Part shown: one piece after another, positions 6,920 through 8,305 of the stretch
Numbering within the stretch: the stretch's first letter is position 1
Layout: every line of letters starts with the position of its first letter
Source: Bacteroidales bacterium
Lineage (GTDB): Bacteria > Bacteroidota > Bacteroidia > Bacteroidales > WCHB1-69
NCBI GenBank assembly: GCA_031257735.1
Contig: JAIROC010000442.1
Location: forward strand, 1-8,305
Direction of reading: 5' to 3'
DNA length: 8,305 bases
Made by a program: the position numbers and the translations under genes
Notes under the pieces: generated by a model
Database searches by the model: none
What the model saw: the letters and a program-made list of their open reading frames with translations, nothing else
What the model was told of the DNA's origin: nothing

Positions 6920-8305
6920 ATGAGAAAAGTTATTTTATTGACAGCATTTATAGCTGTTGCAGTGGGTCTAAAAGCGCAAAATGCTCCATTCCCGGATGGA
7001 GGATTTGAGAGTAGTTGGGAAAAACATGAAAATCCTGTACAAGGGAAAGCCGATTATTGGGATTTTAAAGACAATTATCTTCTAACAACATTAAATCAGT
7101 TGCATGAGTTAAGTGGCGAGATGGGGGATGCTCCTTTAACTGCCTTCCGGGAAGAAGGAGGAAATGTTTATAATGGAAATTATTCTTTAAAGGTAGTTTC
7201 TGATCAAATGATTTTTGGAGACACTTCAATTTTTTTACCAGGAGTAGCAGCAACGCTTTATATTAATTTTACTCCAGTAGATTGTATTTTGGGACAACCT
7301 TTTACTTCCCGTCCTACCGCAATAAAAGGTTTTTATAAATATATTCCTGTAAATGGAGATTCTGCGGCGATAGAAGTACGATTAGAGAAAAGCGGAACCG
7401 TATTAGGCGGCGGAAAACAGGTAATATACACTGAAGTTTCCACTTGGACGCAGTTTGATATTCCCATCAATTATCTTTCCGACGAAGTACCCGATACAAT
7501 CGTGGTTATATTTGCTTCCAGCGCAAATTACGATTTTACAAGTCTCGCTACTTTGATGGCATGTCAAGGTCAAATTGGAAGCGCTCTTTATTTAGATGAT
7601 GTAGAATTTGATTACACAGAACCAGAAAATATTACAGATGGCGGATTTGAAAATTGTTGGGTAACCAAACAGGATATAGTCGGCATCGAATACGAAGATT
7701 TTAATGATAATTATTTTTTCAATTCATTAAATTCACTTAAGAATATTACGGGACCTTTAACTGCGTATAAAGATTCCGTTAATGTTCATGAAGAGAATTA
7801 TGCTTTAAAACTCGTTTCCGAAAATCTTATGGGATTCCTGTTTTTGCCCGGCGCTATGGGAAATATTACGCTTCAATACGGAGAAAATGGTATGCCTAAT
7901 TCAGTAACATTAGGACGTCCATTTACCTCCCGTCCTACGGCAATAAAAGGATGGCATAAATATATTCCTGTGTACGGCGATTCTGCGGCAATAGAAATAT
8001 TGTTAAAGAAAAATGGAACAATTATAGGTAGTGGTAAACAGATAATAACAAGTGAAGTTCCCGATTGGAGTGAATTTAATGTTCCTGTCAATTATACTTC
8101 CTATGACAAGCCTGATGTAATCATTATTCTATTTGCTACCAGCGCAGATTATGATTTTACAGATGTTAATACCTTAATGCAATGTAAAGGACAAGTGGGA
8201 AGCGCTTTGTATTTGGATGACTTAGAACTTGATTATTCTTATGTAGGAATAAAGGAAATGTTATATCCTGAAATCAGTATGCGTGTATATCCTAATCCTT
8301 CAAGA
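6920..8305 (+). CDS. Secreted tandem PCMD-domain protein with T9SS sorting signal (3'-partial)
   Basis: The frame is open from the ATG at 6920 to the last base, giving 462 codons with no stop, so the C-terminus lies outside the window. Residues 1-19 are a signal peptide (MRKVILLTAFIAVAVGLKA) cleaved before Q20. Two homologous PCMD domains follow, at about 26-232 and 240-439. Each opens with DGGFE and a Trp, and contains GxPFTSRPTAIKG followed by KYIPV and GDSAAIE. Each then has a W-x-x-F-[DN]-[IV]-P-[IV]-N-Y strand and ends on GSALYLDD. After domain two, MRVYPNP at 454-460 is the start of a type A T9SS sorting domain, cut by the window edge with roughly 70 residues missing. PCMD is a CBM-like fold assigned to carbohydrate metabolism by family name; no catalytic residues can be pointed to here. 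The protein is probably surface-exposed and works with the receptor encoded 38 bases upstream. Ligand unknown. Confidence 0.92.
   Translation, partial: MRKVILLTAFIAVAVGLKAQNAPFPDGGFESSWEKHENPVQGKADYWDFKDNYLLTTLNQLHELSGEMGDAPLTAFREEGGNVYNGNYSLKVVSDQMIFGDTSIFLPGVAATLYINFTPVDCILGQPFTSRPTAIKGFYKYIPVNGDSAAIEVRLEKSGTVLGGGKQVIYTEVSTWTQFDIPINYLSDEVPDTIVVIFASSANYDFTSLATLMACQGQIGSALYLDDVEFDYTEPENITDGGFENCWVTKQDIVGIEYEDFNDNYFFNSLNSLKNITGPLTAYKDSVNVHEENYALKLVSENLMGFLFLPGAMGNITLQYGENGMPNSVTLGRPFTSRPTAIKGWHKYIPVYGDSAAIEILLKKNGTIIGSGKQIITSEVPDWSEFNVPVNYTSYDKPDVIIILFATSADYDFTDVNTLMQCKGQVGSALYLDDLELDYSYVGIKEMLYPEISMRVYPNPSR
6995..8236 (+). repeat. Tandem intragenic duplication of the PCMD domain (two units)
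   Basis: Unit one spans about 6995-7615 and unit two about 7637-8236, a period of about 620-640 bases. The best-conserved block is 7298-7375 against 7919-7996: by my count 66 of 78 bases match without gaps, and most differences are synonymous. A second matching block codes for GSALYLDD with flanks, near 7576-7615 and 8197-8236. The N-terminal thirds are much more diverged and differ in length. This points to a duplication younger than the adhesin repeats, or to later homogenisation of the core. Confidence 0.85.

Noticed and set aside
1..8305. CRISPR arrays, insertion sequences, tRNA or rRNA genes, phage genes
   Set aside because: No short regularly spaced DNA repeats, transposase motifs, terminal inverted repeats, cloverleaf-like segments or phage proteins were seen; nearly all bases are accounted for by three genes.

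Overview
The window looks like part of a Bacteroidota (probably Bacteroidales) chromosome. It is AT-rich, shows no classical Shine-Dalgarno sites, and encodes signal peptides cleaved before Gln. It also has type IX secretion (T9SS) C-terminal sorting sequences and a CarboxypepD-regulatory-type TonB-dependent receptor. All three genes lie on the + strand, tightly packed, with spacers of about 64 and 38 bases. No promoter or terminator is visible between them, so they probably form one operon that extends beyond both window edges. I see no RNA genes, mobile elements or CRISPR arrays.

Bases 1-4261 hold the 3' part of a very large secreted surface protein; its frame is open from base 2 and its true start lies upstream. 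In order it shows the C-terminal end of a PCMD (putative carbohydrate metabolism, Pfam PCMD) beta-sandwich domain, 14 tandem cadherin-like beta-sandwich repeats of about 83-100 residues, and a type A T9SS sorting domain. Bases 4326-6881 encode an outer-membrane TonB-dependent receptor with a signal peptide, a CarboxypepD-like domain, a plug and a barrel. Bases 6920-8305 encode a secreted protein with two tandem PCMD domains. It is cut by the window end just as its own T9SS sorting domain begins.

The inferred picture is a cell-surface capture and uptake module. Two PCMD-bearing proteins, one carried on a long repeat stalk, would be exported by the T9SS and displayed outside the cell, and the co-transcribed receptor would import a ligand through the outer membrane. 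No SusD-like lipoprotein lies next to the receptor inside this window, and the receptor is not SusC-length, so this is not a textbook polysaccharide utilisation locus. The ligand cannot be read from the sequence.

The most notable internal structure is a higher-order alternation of two repeat subtypes in the large protein, with a period of about 525-550 bases. Next is the tandem duplication in the third gene, which is still about 85% identical at DNA level in its core.
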